Assembly: GCF_017356035.1 (NCBI RefSeq)
Contig: NZ_JAFIQX010000004.1
Coordinates: forward strand, 496,001-560,000
DNA from: Longitalea luteola
GTDB taxonomy: Bacteria; Bacteroidota; Bacteroidia; Chitinophagales; Chitinophagaceae
Direction: 5' to 3'
Length of the DNA: 64,000 nt
Positions 8,242 to 17,068 of the stretch are shown here, piece by piece. The notes under the pieces are model-generated. The model did no database searches, had not been told where the DNA came from, and saw nothing but the letters and a program-made list of their open reading frames with translations. Made by a program: the position numbers and the translations under genes. Numbering within the stretch: position 1 is the stretch's first letter; every line of letters begins with the position of its first letter.

Positions 8242-9498
8242 ATCTTCGCCATTGAACTGGTAACGCTCCTTTATTTTGCGCATGACTTCGTCCATACTGG
8301 CGCGGTGATCGCGCGGGTTCCAGTCGCCCCGCTCCCATTTGTCAAGCTCCTGGTCGATGTGTTTTTGCTGCAGCGTGGTCATTTTTTCAACCAGCTGGTC
8401 CGACACTTCTTTCTGTTTCTTGTACCAGGTATCTTTTTTATTAACGAGCATTTCCTTGTTCCGCCGCATTTCTTCTTCGGCAGCGGCCATGCTGGTGAGT
8501 TCTTCCTTGGCCAGCGCAATATCGTATGGACCCACGGGCATGATCAGTTTTGAAATGATGGGACCTACTTCGATCAGGATGATGAGCAGTGATAATAAAA
8601 AGCTGGTCCAGAAAACACTGCTTTCTTCAGCCGCCAGATCGGTCAGGGCCTTATTGCGTTCGAGGAAACCTACATTCTGCAGGGCGTTTAATTCGTACTG
8701 GGCCCGTTTGGCTTCCATATTACTTTTAGCCGTAGCCAGAATGCTGTCCTGCACTTTGATGCTGTTGGTGAGCGCCTGCAGCTCAGGCGTCGCTTGCCGG
8801 GTAGAAGATGTATAAGCATCCAATTTCAGTTTGGCGATCCGCTCAACGCCGCGCTGCTGCGAACCTCCTGTACCATCCGCTTCCTGCACATAGGATTGTT
8901 GCAACCGGCTGAGTTCATCTTCAATATTTTTTTTGCGTTCAAACAGGCGATTTCTTTCCGCTTCGGTTGATTGCATCAAGGCGGTATTTTCAGCCTGCAG
9001 CAAGCTGTCGTTCAACTGGATCTTCTTGTGCGTGTTCTCGATCACTTTTGTGTTGATCTCCTTTTCAAAGATCTTCAGCTCCAGTGGCCGTGCAATGGTA
9101 AAACCGATCAGGATCGACAGCACCATCCGGGGTATAGCCATGGACAATTGTTTGCGGCGGCTTACGCCATACTTACGCATGGTGGAAACCAGAAAGCGGT
9201 CGAAATTGAAGATGATAAGCCCCCAGACGACGGCAAAGCAAAGTGTCCAGGCCCAGTTGCCAAATACGCTGTAAATAGCGTAACCGGCAGATAATGCAGC
9301 GAGCACAAAGGTGGCCAGAATTACGCCGCCTAATCCCCAGTATTTGCTGTGTTCAGAAGGGAATTGTTTTAGCAGTTCCTGGTGAGCACCGGAACACCAC
9401 CATAAAAAATTAGTGTCGGCCTTTTTACCGGGGCCTCTGCCGGTGAATGAATCATAGGTATACAAGCCAGTGTCAGGCGATTGCTGATTGTCAGCCAT
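8233..9498 (-). CDS. DUF4407 domain-containing membrane protein
   Basis: A 421-aa protein matching DUF4407. The N-terminal block FLWWCSGAHQELL (~26-38) is followed by membrane helices (~55-75, 80-100, 125-140), a long charged coiled-coil region (~165-300, rich in Lys, Glu and Gln), one more membrane helix (~302-322, SFLLSLLIILIEVGPII) and a second charged coiled-coil tail. The conserved IIFNFDRF motif links the second and third helices. DUF4407 proteins are widespread in Bacteroidota and actinobacteria; their role is not established. The long soluble coiled coil suggests a scaffold or sensor at the inner membrane (inference). ATG 9498. Overlaps tail-to-tail with the upstream membrane protein by 9 bases. 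Confidence 0.88.
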   Translation of the reverse strand: MADNQQSPDTGLYTYDSFTGRGPGKKADTNFLWWCSGAHQELLKQFPSEHSKYWGLGGVILATFVLAALSAGYAIYSVFGNWAWTLCFAVVWGLIIFNFDRFLVSTMRKYGVSRRKQLSMAIPRMVLSILIGFTIARPLELKIFEKEINTKVIENTHKKIQLNDSLLQAENTALMQSTEAERNRLFERKKNIEDELSRLQQSYVQEADGTGGSQQRGVERIAKLKLDAYTSSTRQATPELQALTNSIKVQDSILATAKSNMEAKRAQYELNALQNVGFLERNKALTDLAAEESSVFWTSFLLSLLIILIEVGPIISKLIMPVGPYDIALAKEELTSMAAAEEEMRRNKEMLVNKKDTWYKKQKEVSDQLVEKMTTLQQKHIDQELDKWERGDWNPRDHRASMDEVMRKIKERYQFNGEDLL

Positions 9499-9776
9499 AA
9501 CCGTTACGGTTTAATTAATGGATAATTGTTGTAAAAAAAATGAAATGCCTTATAGGTGGGTTGAGGTGGTTGGAACATCACAAATAACGATAAAAAAATC
9601 GGTTTATGTGTAAACGAAACGTAAAAAAGAAAGGAAAAGCGATCCTTTAAAGAACGGCAACATTAATGGTGTTAAAACAGTTAACACAAATTAATCATAA
9701 CATTCGTAATTACTGCACAGAAACAGGAATACTACGTGCACAGCACAGTAATTATAATAGCAGCTTCCAGAACCTG

Positions 9777-10979
9777 TTATACGTTACCGAAAAGGGATGC
9801 GACGGTTTTGGCGCCCATAAGACCCATGATAACTACGACGATCCAGCCGGCAACAGATAACCATACAGGGTGTTTATAATCACCGATCAGTTTCTTTTTC
9901 AGAACGGCCATTAACATGAGAGCCAGCGACACAGGTAAGATCAAGCCATTCAAAGCGCCGGCGATCACCAGCAATTGCACCGCTCCCTGCTGCAGAAAAG
10001 CAAAAACGCTCATGGAGATCAATATGAATAAAGTAGTGATGAGCCGATGGTATTTGTCGAATGCCGGATGCAGGGTGCGTAAAAATGAAACAGAGGTATA
10101 CGCAGAACCTACAACCGATGTAATGGCTGCGCTCCATAATACGATCCCGAATATTTTGTAACCGGCATCGCCGGCAGCGATCTGAAATACCGAAGCAGCC
10201 GGATTTTTACTGTTCAATACACCGCCGTGTGTTACAACGCCCAATGCCGCCATGAATAATAATATCCGCATTACAGAGGCGAGTAATATGGCGCTTATAC
10301 TGCTGCGGGTTACCTGTGGTAGTTGTTCTTGACCTTTTATGCCGGCATCGAGCAGGCGATGCGCCCCGGCAAAACTGATATATCCGCCTACGGTTCCACC
10401 AACCAGCGTTATAATCGCAGTTGTGTTTATGGTAACCGGTACAAAGGACCTATAGATCGCCTCGCCAGCCGGTGGCTGCGAACTGATGGCCACATACAGG
10501 GTGAGTGCAATCATAATAAAGCCGAGGATCCTGGCAAACCAGTCCATCGCCACGCCTGCTTCTTTAACCCAGAAAATGATCAGCGCAAGGGCCGCGCTGA
10601 TGGCCGCGCCATATACCGGATGATCGATATCAGTATCGAAGGGATATACCACATTCACTCCTAGTCCGGCCCCGGCTACATTGCCGATATTAAAGACCAG
10701 GCCTCCGGTCACGATGAGGATCGCCAGCAGATATCCCATGCCGGGTAATAAATGATTGGCGAGGTCCTGGGCCCGCATTTCAGTGACGGCAATAATGCGC
10801 CATACATTTAACTGGGCCGCAATGTCGAGCACGATGGACACTAATATTACGAAACCAAAGCTGGTAAGCAGCTGCTGGGTGAACACCGTGGTTTGGGTAA
10901 TAAAACCCGGACCAATGGCCGAAGTAGCCATCAGGAAGGCGGCGCCGGTGATAGCAGACCTTGTTGTCGATTTCACCAT
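9777..10979 (-). CDS. Nramp-family transporter of the 5-oxoprolinase cluster (YcsG-like)
   Basis: A 400-aa, ~11-helix membrane protein of the Nramp/LeuT fold, last gene of the pxpB-pxpC-pxpA cluster. Bacillus subtilis carries the same set (ycsF, ycsG, kipI, kipA), which supports the assignment. In true metal-importing Nramps helix 1 has DPGN and helix 6 has MPH. Here helix 1 reads SAIGPGFITQ, with no Asp-Pro-Gly-Asn, and the helix-6 region reads ISFAGAHRLLDAG. The metal-binding residues are therefore mostly absent, and the substrate may be 5-oxoproline or another organic solute (inference). ATG 10979. A 70-base low-complexity stretch separates it from pxpA. Family call strong, substrate open. 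Confidence 0.88.
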   Translation of the reverse strand: MVKSTTRSAITGAAFLMATSAIGPGFITQTTVFTQQLLTSFGFVILVSIVLDIAAQLNVWRIIAVTEMRAQDLANHLLPGMGYLLAILIVTGGLVFNIGNVAGAGLGVNVVYPFDTDIDHPVYGAAISAALALIIFWVKEAGVAMDWFARILGFIMIALTLYVAISSQPPAGEAIYRSFVPVTINTTAIITLVGGTVGGYISFAGAHRLLDAGIKGQEQLPQVTRSSISAILLASVMRILLFMAALGVVTHGGVLNSKNPAASVFQIAAGDAGYKIFGIVLWSAAITSVVGSAYTSVSFLRTLHPAFDKYHRLITTLFILISMSVFAFLQQGAVQLLVIAGALNGLILPVSLALMLMAVLKKKLIGDYKHPVWLSVAGWIVVVIMGLMGAKTVASLFGNV

Positions 10980-10982
10980 ACT

Positions 10983-11073
10983 TCAACTCAAAAACTTATG
11001 AACTTAATAACTCAGGAACTGAATAACCTATGAACTATGAACTTTGAACTTAAAACTTAGAACTTTGAACTTT
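10983..11073. repeat. GAACTTTGAACTT / GAACTTAATAACTC tract inside the pxp operon
   Basis: Tandem variants of the words AACTTTGAAC and AACTTATGAAC fill the gap between pxpA and the transporter and extend into the coding 3' end of pxpA, whose last residues KVQSSKF and stop are encoded by it. Confidence 0.6.
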
Positions 11074-11817
11074 GATCCCGTTGATCAACAAAGCTTCATT
11101 TATGGAACGGGCAAATTCAACAGCATGTTCCCCATCGCTATGTATACAAACGGTATCCGCAACAATGGGTACTTCCCTGCCATGTACACTGATCACACTG
11201 CGCCGGGTAACCATTTGCAGCACCTGGTTCAGGGATGCCTGCGGATCGATTATTATGGCATTTGGCTGCGTACGTGGCGTCAGATGGCCATCATCCTGGT
11301 AAGTACGGTCGGCAAATACTTCACTGCATGTTTTAAGGCCGGTGGCAGTGGCTGCTTCAATAAGCGCACTGCCCGATAAGCCGTAGACCAGTAACTGATC
11401 GTCGTAATCATACACCGCTTTGCAAATGGCTTCGGCCAGGGCTGCGTCCTTTGCCGCCATATTGTATAATGCGCCATGTGGTTTAACATGATGAATGCGG
11501 GTATGCATCACCTTTAAAAATGCATCCAGCGCACCGGTCTGGTACAGTACCAGGTCATAGATGGCTTCCGGCGGCAGGTTCATATTGGTTCTGCCAAAAT
11601 TTTCGCGGTCGGGAAATCCGGGATGCGCACCAATGGCAACACCGGCGTCGATCGCAGCTGCCACAAGCTCATGCATGGTATGTGCATCACCCGCATGTAA
11701 GCCGCAAGCCAGGTTAATGCTGCTTACATACGATAACAACTGCCGGTCTTTTTCAAGATTGTAGTGCCACAGGTGGGTGCTTTCTCCCATGTCGCAATTG
11801 ATGTCTATGCTTAACAT
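11050..11817 (-). CDS. pxpA: 5-oxoprolinase subunit A (LamB/YcsF family)
   Basis: A 255-aa LamB/YcsF protein; PxpA with PxpB and PxpC hydrolyses 5-oxoproline (pyroglutamate) to glutamate using ATP. Family motifs: the N-terminal DINCDMGES (4-12), NLACGLHAGD (~35-44), AIGAHPGFPD (~61-70), and HHVKPHGALYN (~107-117). Length is the family norm (~250). ATG 11817 overlaps the stop of pxpC by 7 bases, so the two are translationally coupled. The last codons, encoding KVQSSKF and TAA, lie inside a low-complexity tract, so the natural C-terminus may have been altered; the family core is complete by then. Confidence 0.95.
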   Translation of the reverse strand: MLSIDINCDMGESTHLWHYNLEKDRQLLSYVSSINLACGLHAGDAHTMHELVAAAIDAGVAIGAHPGFPDRENFGRTNMNLPPEAIYDLVLYQTGALDAFLKVMHTRIHHVKPHGALYNMAAKDAALAEAICKAVYDYDDQLLVYGLSGSALIEAATATGLKTCSEVFADRTYQDDGHLTPRTQPNAIIIDPQASLNQVLQMVTRRSVISVHGREVPIVADTVCIHSDGEHAVEFARSINEALLINGIKVQSSKF

Positions 11818-12803
11818 ACCATTTGATTCAGCCGTTCTGTGCAGGCACGTTGTAAGATATTTAATTCCTGTTGTTGTGCAAGCAACAGGTTTTCGGCTGT
11901 GGCAAGATCCGTCGTTTCAAAATGAATACAATCACTTGGCCGTAGCTGCGCCAGTTTAGGCAGGTGGGCCGAGATCACATGCCCTACGCGCGGATAACCG
12001 CCCGTTGTCTGGTGATCGGCCATCAGCACGATCAGCTGGCCGTTGGGCAACAGCTGAATGGTGCCAAAACTTACACCGGAAGAAACCAGTTCTGTATTGT
12101 CGGTCCGTTTCAGGTCAACCCCTTTTAGCTGGTAACCCATGCGGTCTGAGAAGGGATGGATGGTAAAATTATCCTCCTGCAAATGTTGTTGCGATTGTTC
12201 GGTCAGCTGGTCCCATTCATTTCCTTTAATAATGTATATCTCGTTTGGATGCCGGTAGGTATTGCCCGTATCTACTTTCCATTTCAACACTTCGAACTCC
12301 CGGCCTGGTTTAAGCAGTCCGGCAAAATAGATCCGGCTTTCGCGGAAAGGTATCTCGTCCCCTTTTTCCAGCTTGCGGCCCTGAAAGCCGCCGGCGCCGG
12401 CCTTCAGGTGGGTGCTGTAGCTATTCAGCCATCTGTTGACGCAAAGGCCGCCATGTACCGCCAGGTAACACCTGCTGCCGGATTGCAATTTCGGAAAATG
12501 CAATACCGCATTTTTACGTACCACTATGGGATGCCATAACGGAACCGGTTCGTCGTTGAGCATGGCGTTAAAATCACCACCGGTGATACTGATCAACGTA
12601 TTTTGTTCAAACAGGAACTGCGCACCGGGAAAATGTATTTCAATGACAGCTTCCGGCGTTTCATTGCCCACCAGCATGTTGGCTACCTGGGCGGCATAAC
12701 GGTCCATCGCCCCGCCGGAATTAATACCCAGCCGGCTGTAGCCTGTTCTTCCCAGGTCCTGGATGGTGTCCAGTAAACCGGGTTTAATTATACTTAATGA
12801 CAT
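11811..12803 (-). CDS. pxpC: 5-oxoprolinase subunit C (KipA, biotin-dependent carboxyltransferase-like)
   Basis: A 330-aa PxpC/KipA protein. It has the AHS2-type fold of allophanate hydrolase C-terminal domains: N-terminal IIKPGLLDTIQDLGRTGY (~5-22), NSGGAMDRYA (~27-36), and the GYPRVGHVISAHLPKLAQL block at ~274-292. With PxpA and PxpB it forms the ATP-dependent 5-oxoprolinase; in Bacillus the homologue also antagonises KipI in sporulation control. ATG 12803. Downstream pxpA overlaps it by 7 bases. Upstream a 163-base gap filled with low-complexity words separates it from pxpB, unusual for subunits of one enzyme. Confidence 0.95.
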   Translation of the reverse strand: MSLSIIKPGLLDTIQDLGRTGYSRLGINSGGAMDRYAAQVANMLVGNETPEAVIEIHFPGAQFLFEQNTLISITGGDFNAMLNDEPVPLWHPIVVRKNAVLHFPKLQSGSRCYLAVHGGLCVNRWLNSYSTHLKAGAGGFQGRKLEKGDEIPFRESRIYFAGLLKPGREFEVLKWKVDTGNTYRHPNEIYIIKGNEWDQLTEQSQQHLQEDNFTIHPFSDRMGYQLKGVDLKRTDNTELVSSGVSFGTIQLLPNGQLIVLMADHQTTGGYPRVGHVISAHLPKLAQLRPSDCIHFETTDLATAENLLLAQQQELNILQRACTERLNQMVC

Positions 12804-12832
12804 TGTTTGTTCTAAATTCTCGGTTCTCGTTT

Positions 12833-12977
12833 TCTGAGTTATTCAGTTCCTGAGTTATTCAGTTCCTGAGTTATTAAGTTCATAAGTTATTGGATTCTTA
12901 AGGCTTTTGAGGTTAACAATTAGTCGCGAGGCTGAATAATAATAACCATAAACTACAAACCATAAACTACAAACGCT
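12833..12977. repeat. GAGTTATTCAGTTCCT and CATAAACTACAAAC tracts between pxpC and pxpB
   Basis: Three copies of a CAGTTCCTGAGTTATT word are followed by an ACCATAAACTACAAA word repeated twice. The stop codon of pxpB (minus-strand TAG at 12967-12969) falls inside the second word. The same two words occur together at 20264-20400. Confidence 0.65.
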
Positions 12978-13680
12978 GAATATATTCCATGAACTCATTT
13001 TTACTAATAGCATAAAACTGAACCCTGTCTCCTGCCTGTAGTTTCACCGGTTCTGGCGCAAAGGGTTCAAACAACCGCAGCGGCGTTTGGCCTACGATCT
13101 GCCAGCCACCGGGACTGTTCAAAGGATAGATGCCCGTTTGTGAACCGGCTATGCCAACGCTGCCGGCGTTTACCGGTGCGGGATATTGTTTTCTCGGCAT
13201 GGCAATTCGTTCATGCACTTCTCCCATATAAGAAAAACCAGGCAGAAATCCGATCATGTATACATTATACACAGGCGCAGTATGCAGGTGGATCACTTCC
13301 CCGGTGGTCAGCTGCTTTTCGCGGGCCAGCGCGGCGAGGTCGGGTGCATAAGGTTCCTCATAACAAACCGGTATCCTGATCACGTCCCGGGATGCTGTCG
13401 GAGTTGAAAGGGCTTTGTCAAATGCCTCTTGCAACAGATCAGCTACCCAGGCAAATACCGTATCTGCTGGTTTATAATATTTTTTGATAATAACCGGATT
13501 GTATAAGAGCGTCAGGGAACTGTAGGCCACCAGGCAATCCTTCAATCCTTCAAACGGATGGGCAAGCAGCCATTGCTGCATAGCCAGCGCTTTCTGATTC
13601 AACGTCTCGCTGATCGTATTGCCCATGTCTAAAGTGACGGCCGCATCTCCGAGGGGAAATATTTTATATTGGTTGGTCAA
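12967..13680 (-). CDS. pxpB: 5-oxoprolinase subunit B (KipI family)
   Basis: A 237-aa KipI/AHS1 protein, first gene of the pxp cluster. Family signatures: IFPLGDAAVTLDMG (~7-20), VIRIPVCYEE (~101-110, family I-P-V-x-Y), the YMIGFLPGFSYMGEV block at ~141-155 and GSVGIAGSQTGIYPL (~174-188). No ATG exists upstream before an in-frame stop, and the first internal ATG (MGNTIS) would remove the conserved PLGD strand. Translation therefore most likely starts at TTG 13680. Upstream lies a 565-base divergent region shared with topA. The stop codon is supplied by a repeat word. Confidence 0.92.
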   Translation of the reverse strand: MTNQYKIFPLGDAAVTLDMGNTISETLNQKALAMQQWLLAHPFEGLKDCLVAYSSLTLLYNPVIIKKYYKPADTVFAWVADLLQEAFDKALSTPTASRDVIRIPVCYEEPYAPDLAALAREKQLTTGEVIHLHTAPVYNVYMIGFLPGFSYMGEVHERIAMPRKQYPAPVNAGSVGIAGSQTGIYPLNSPGGWQIVGQTPLRLFEPFAPEPVKLQAGDRVQFYAISKNEFMEYIQRL

Positions 13681-14245
13681 CGTGACTAAGAAATGACTGA
13701 AGTTAATTTTTTTACCAGATAACCACGCATTCTGTCATAAATATCATGGTATTATATTTTTATCATCCTGATCTGTACAGGTTTTCACCTAATAGAAAGT
13801 GAGGATTACGAACTTCATCCGGCCTCCCGCTGTTTAAAATGATCGCCCGCAATTGTAAAATATAACCGCCATTTCGGCATGTTACACTTTTACCGGCTAA
13901 GTACCAATTTGTTGTTTTCGTTGTTATACATTAAACTTGCACGCCAGCAACAGACCATTTCTGCCATCAGCCACGCATAAATTCAATAGTAAAGATCATT
14001 GAATTTGAAGCAATTAGCATAAAGCTAAACGGCTTCATGCCGATGGCCGAAGGCAAAACGCAGAACGCTGAAAGCAAAAGGCTGAAGTCCTGATGTAAAA
14101 TGAAATGCAGAAAGCCGAAGGCAAATGCTGATTGCTGAAACCGGAGGGCTGAAAGAAAAAAGTGAGCTTAGAATTTGAGAGACTGGCGTTTAGCGTTAAG
14201 CCTTAAGCGTTAAGCGTTAGTGCATATAAACCATTTATTGAACCT
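13681..14245. repeat. Divergent pxpB/topA intergenic region with a GCTGAAAGC/GGCTGAAG tract
   Basis: No gene is visible. 13681-14030 is AT-rich unique sequence that should hold the pxpB promoter; I see no full TAnnTTTG match there. 14031-14220 is low complexity: words such as GGCCGAAGGC, AACGCTGAAAGC, GGCTGAAG and, at the end, GCGTTAAGCCTTAAGCGTTAAGCG. This is the GCGTTAAGC word family also seen at 22.8, 51.8, 59.6 and 61.9 kb. A TTAGAATTTG at ~14167 is a weak -7 candidate for topA. Confidence 0.6.
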
Positions 14246-16843
14246 ATGGCGAAGAATTTATTGATAGTTGAGTCTCCTGCAAAAGCCAAAACCATCGAAA
14301 AGATCCTGGGGAAGGATTTCGAGGTAAAGAGTTGTTTTGGTCATATCCGTGACCTGGAAAAGGAAGAGATGGGTATAGATATAAAAAATGGCTACAAACC
14401 CCGATATACCGTTCCGGAAACCAAGGAAAAAGTCGTAAAAGAACTTAAAAGCCTCGCCAAGAAGTCTGACGAGGTTTGGCTGGCAACGGATGAGGACCGT
14501 GAAGGAGAAGCCATCAGCTGGCATTTGTGCGAGGTATTGGGCCTCGATCCAAAGACCACCAAACGTATTGTTTTCCATGAAATTACCAAGCCTGCCATCC
14601 AAAAAGCGGTGACTACTCCCCGTACGGTGAATATGGATCTGGTGAACGCGCAGCAGGCCCGCCGGGTACTCGACCGCATCGTGGGTTTTGAACTAAGCCC
14701 GGTATTATGGCGTAAAATAAGCACCCGCAACAACCTCAGCGCGGGACGTGTACAAAGCGTGGCCGTTCGGCTCATCGCTGAACGTGAAAGAGAGATCAAC
14801 GCCTTTATTGCTACCAGTACATTTAAAATTGAAGCCCTTTTCACCACACCCGATATAACCGGCAAGAACGTAACCTTTGTTGCCGAAGGCAAAAAATATG
14901 ATACGGTAGATGATGCCGAAAAGTTTCTGCAAAGCTGTATCGGTGCAAAATATAAGGTGAACGACATTCAGGTGAAACCCGCCAAAAAATCGCCGGCGGC
15001 ACCTTTTACCACCTCTACCCTGCAGCAGGAAGCATCGCGGAAACTGGGTTATTCCGTTAAACGCACGATGCAGATCGCCCAGCAGTTGTATGAAAGCGGT
15101 AAGATCACCTACATGCGTACCGACAGTGTGAACCTGAGCGATACCGCTATGGACGATATCCGTAAACAGGTAACCGGACAATACGGTAATAATTATTATC
15201 AGCCCCGGAAATACAGGAACAAGAATGAATCTGCACAGGAAGCGCACGAAGCTATCAGGCCTACCTATATGGAGAACAGCACGGTAGACGATGCCGATGG
15301 CCGCCGCCTGTATGAGCTGATCTGGAAACGTACCATGGCCAGCCAGATGGCTGATGCCGAACTGGAAAGGACCATTGCCAAAATTGAGATCTCAACCAAT
15401 AAAGAAGAGCTTACCGCTACCGGTGAAGTGCTGAAATTCGACGGGTTTCTGAAAGTATACCGCGAAGACCGCGATGATGAAGATATAAACGAGGACGAAC
15501 AACAGGAAGGCATGCTGCCGCCATTAACCGTAAACCAGCAACTGCCTTTGCGGGAAATGAAGGCCATAGAGCGCTTTAGCCGTCCTTCGCCCCGGTATAC
15601 GGAAGCATCGCTGGTAAAGAAGCTTGAAGAACTGGGCATCGGCCGTCCTTCCACGTACGCGCCTACCATTTCAACCATCCTCGCACGTGGGTATGTAGAA
15701 AAACGCGATAAAGACCCCATCAGGCGTGATTTCCGCATCATGACCCTGAAGAATGATCAAATAGCCAAAGTAACTGAACAGGAAAATACCGGCGCGGAAA
15801 AAGCCAAACTCTTCCCTACCGATCTTGGCCTGGTGGTGACCGACTTTTTAAAACAGTACTTCGACGATATCATGGACTACGGCTTTACTGCCCGTATAGA
15901 AAATGAATTTGATGAAGTGGCCGCCGGTAAACTGAAGTGGAATAACATGATCGACGACTTTTACATTCCCTTCAAAAAAGACGTTGATAATACCATTGAA
16001 ACAGCAGAACGCATAAAAGGTGAACGTGAGTTGGGCATCGATCCGCAAAGCGGTAAAAAGATCGTTGCCCGGATGGGCCGGTTTGGACCCATGGTGCAGA
16101 TCGGAGATGCGAATGACGAAGAAAAGCCCCGCTTTGCCGGGTTAAGAAGAGGCCAAAGCATTGAGACCATTACGCTCGATGAGGCATTGCAGTTATTCGA
16201 ACTGCCCAAGACCCTTGGCGAACTGGACGGACAGGAAATTTCGGTGAACCTGGGCCGGTTTGGTCCTTATATAAAATTCGGCGAGCAGAATATTTCCATG
16301 CCCCGCGGTGAAGATCCGTTCGGGTTAACCATGGAAAGAGCCCTGGAGCTGATAGGTGAAAAACAAAAAGCCGATTCACCCATCGGATATTTCGACGATA
16401 AACCTGTTACCAAAGGCACCGGCCGGTTTGGTCCGTTCATCAAGTGGAACGATATGTACATTAATGTACCCAGGCGCTACGATTTTGAGAACCTTTCACA
16501 GGCAAATATCGATGAGCTGATAGAAGCCAAGATCAAAAAAGAAGAGAACCGGTATATCCAGAACTGGCCGGAAGAAAAGATCTCCATTGAAAATGCACGT
16601 TGGGGTCCGGTTCTGAAATTTGGTAAGAAAATACTCAAGGTAGGCAGAAAAGCCGATGACACTAAATACACCGCTGAAGAGCTGAGCACTGTTCCGCTCG
16701 ACGAGGTAAAGAAAATGATCGAGGCGCAGATCCCGAATGCATTCGCCACTAAAAAGGCGGCCGCCAGGAAAGCGCCTGGTAAAACAGCCGCAGCGCCTAA
16801 AAAAGCAGCCAAAAAAGCAGCACCGAAGAAGAAGTCAAAATAG
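14246..16843 (+). CDS. topA: DNA topoisomerase I
   Basis: An 865-aa type IA topoisomerase that relaxes negative supercoils. The TOPRIM domain (1-~115) has Glu9 in IVESPAKAKTI and Asp82/Asp84 in TDEDREGE. The transesterifying tyrosine is Tyr289 in KITYMRTDS. After the core (~580) the protein has at least four C-terminal repeats with the GRFGP signature (~610, 670, 730 and, as ARWGP, ~785) instead of the cysteine zinc ribbons of E. coli TopA; this is normal in Bacteroidota. The tail (~830-865) is almost only Lys, Ala and Pro and should bind DNA or nucleic acids non-specifically. ATG 14246. A CCAATGG-type tract begins at the base after the stop. Confidence 0.98.
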   Translation: MAKNLLIVESPAKAKTIEKILGKDFEVKSCFGHIRDLEKEEMGIDIKNGYKPRYTVPETKEKVVKELKSLAKKSDEVWLATDEDREGEAISWHLCEVLGLDPKTTKRIVFHEITKPAIQKAVTTPRTVNMDLVNAQQARRVLDRIVGFELSPVLWRKISTRNNLSAGRVQSVAVRLIAEREREINAFIATSTFKIEALFTTPDITGKNVTFVAEGKKYDTVDDAEKFLQSCIGAKYKVNDIQVKPAKKSPAAPFTTSTLQQEASRKLGYSVKRTMQIAQQLYESGKITYMRTDSVNLSDTAMDDIRKQVTGQYGNNYYQPRKYRNKNESAQEAHEAIRPTYMENSTVDDADGRRLYELIWKRTMASQMADAELERTIAKIEISTNKEELTATGEVLKFDGFLKVYREDRDDEDINEDEQQEGMLPPLTVNQQLPLREMKAIERFSRPSPRYTEASLVKKLEELGIGRPSTYAPTISTILARGYVEKRDKDPIRRDFRIMTLKNDQIAKVTEQENTGAEKAKLFPTDLGLVVTDFLKQYFDDIMDYGFTARIENEFDEVAAGKLKWNNMIDDFYIPFKKDVDNTIETAERIKGERELGIDPQSGKKIVARMGRFGPMVQIGDANDEEKPRFAGLRRGQSIETITLDEALQLFELPKTLGELDGQEISVNLGRFGPYIKFGEQNISMPRGEDPFGLTMERALELIGEKQKADSPIGYFDDKPVTKGTGRFGPFIKWNDMYINVPRRYDFENLSQANIDELIEAKIKKEENRYIQNWPEEKISIENARWGPVLKFGKKILKVGRKADDTKYTAEELSTVPLDEVKKMIEAQIPNAFATKKAAARKAPGKTAAAPKKAAKKAAPKKKSK

Positions 16844-17062
16844 CCAATGGGCTATGGACAATGGGCAATGGACAATAGGCAATAGACAAGGGCTTATGGC
16901 TGCAGAGCGATCGATTTTAGGCAAGCTGCTACCATTTAGGAACTTATTTGCCAATTGCTAATTGCCTATTGCCTATTGGTTTTCGCTTGCCAATTGCTAA
17001 TTGCCTATTGTCAATTGGTATTCGCTTGCCAATTGCCTATTGATTTTCCTTGCCAATTGATT
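16844..17062. repeat. CAATAGGCAATAG / CTATTGCCTATTG foldback tract
   Basis: Starts directly at the topA stop codon. The left part is built from GGACAATAGGCAATAG words, the right part from their complement (CAATTGCTAATTGCC). CAATAGGCAATAG at 16873-16885 and CTATTGCCTATTG at 16966-16978 are perfect 13-bp arms with an 80-base loop. The right part reads through without stops into the following gene. Confidence 0.75.
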
Positions 17063-17068
17063 TTTACA

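Noticed and set aside
16955-17068. Upstream extension of the YcxB-like gene
   Set aside because: The 38 residues are translated low-complexity DNA with repeating LIAYC/LVFACQL units; the ATG at 17069 matches the domain start.
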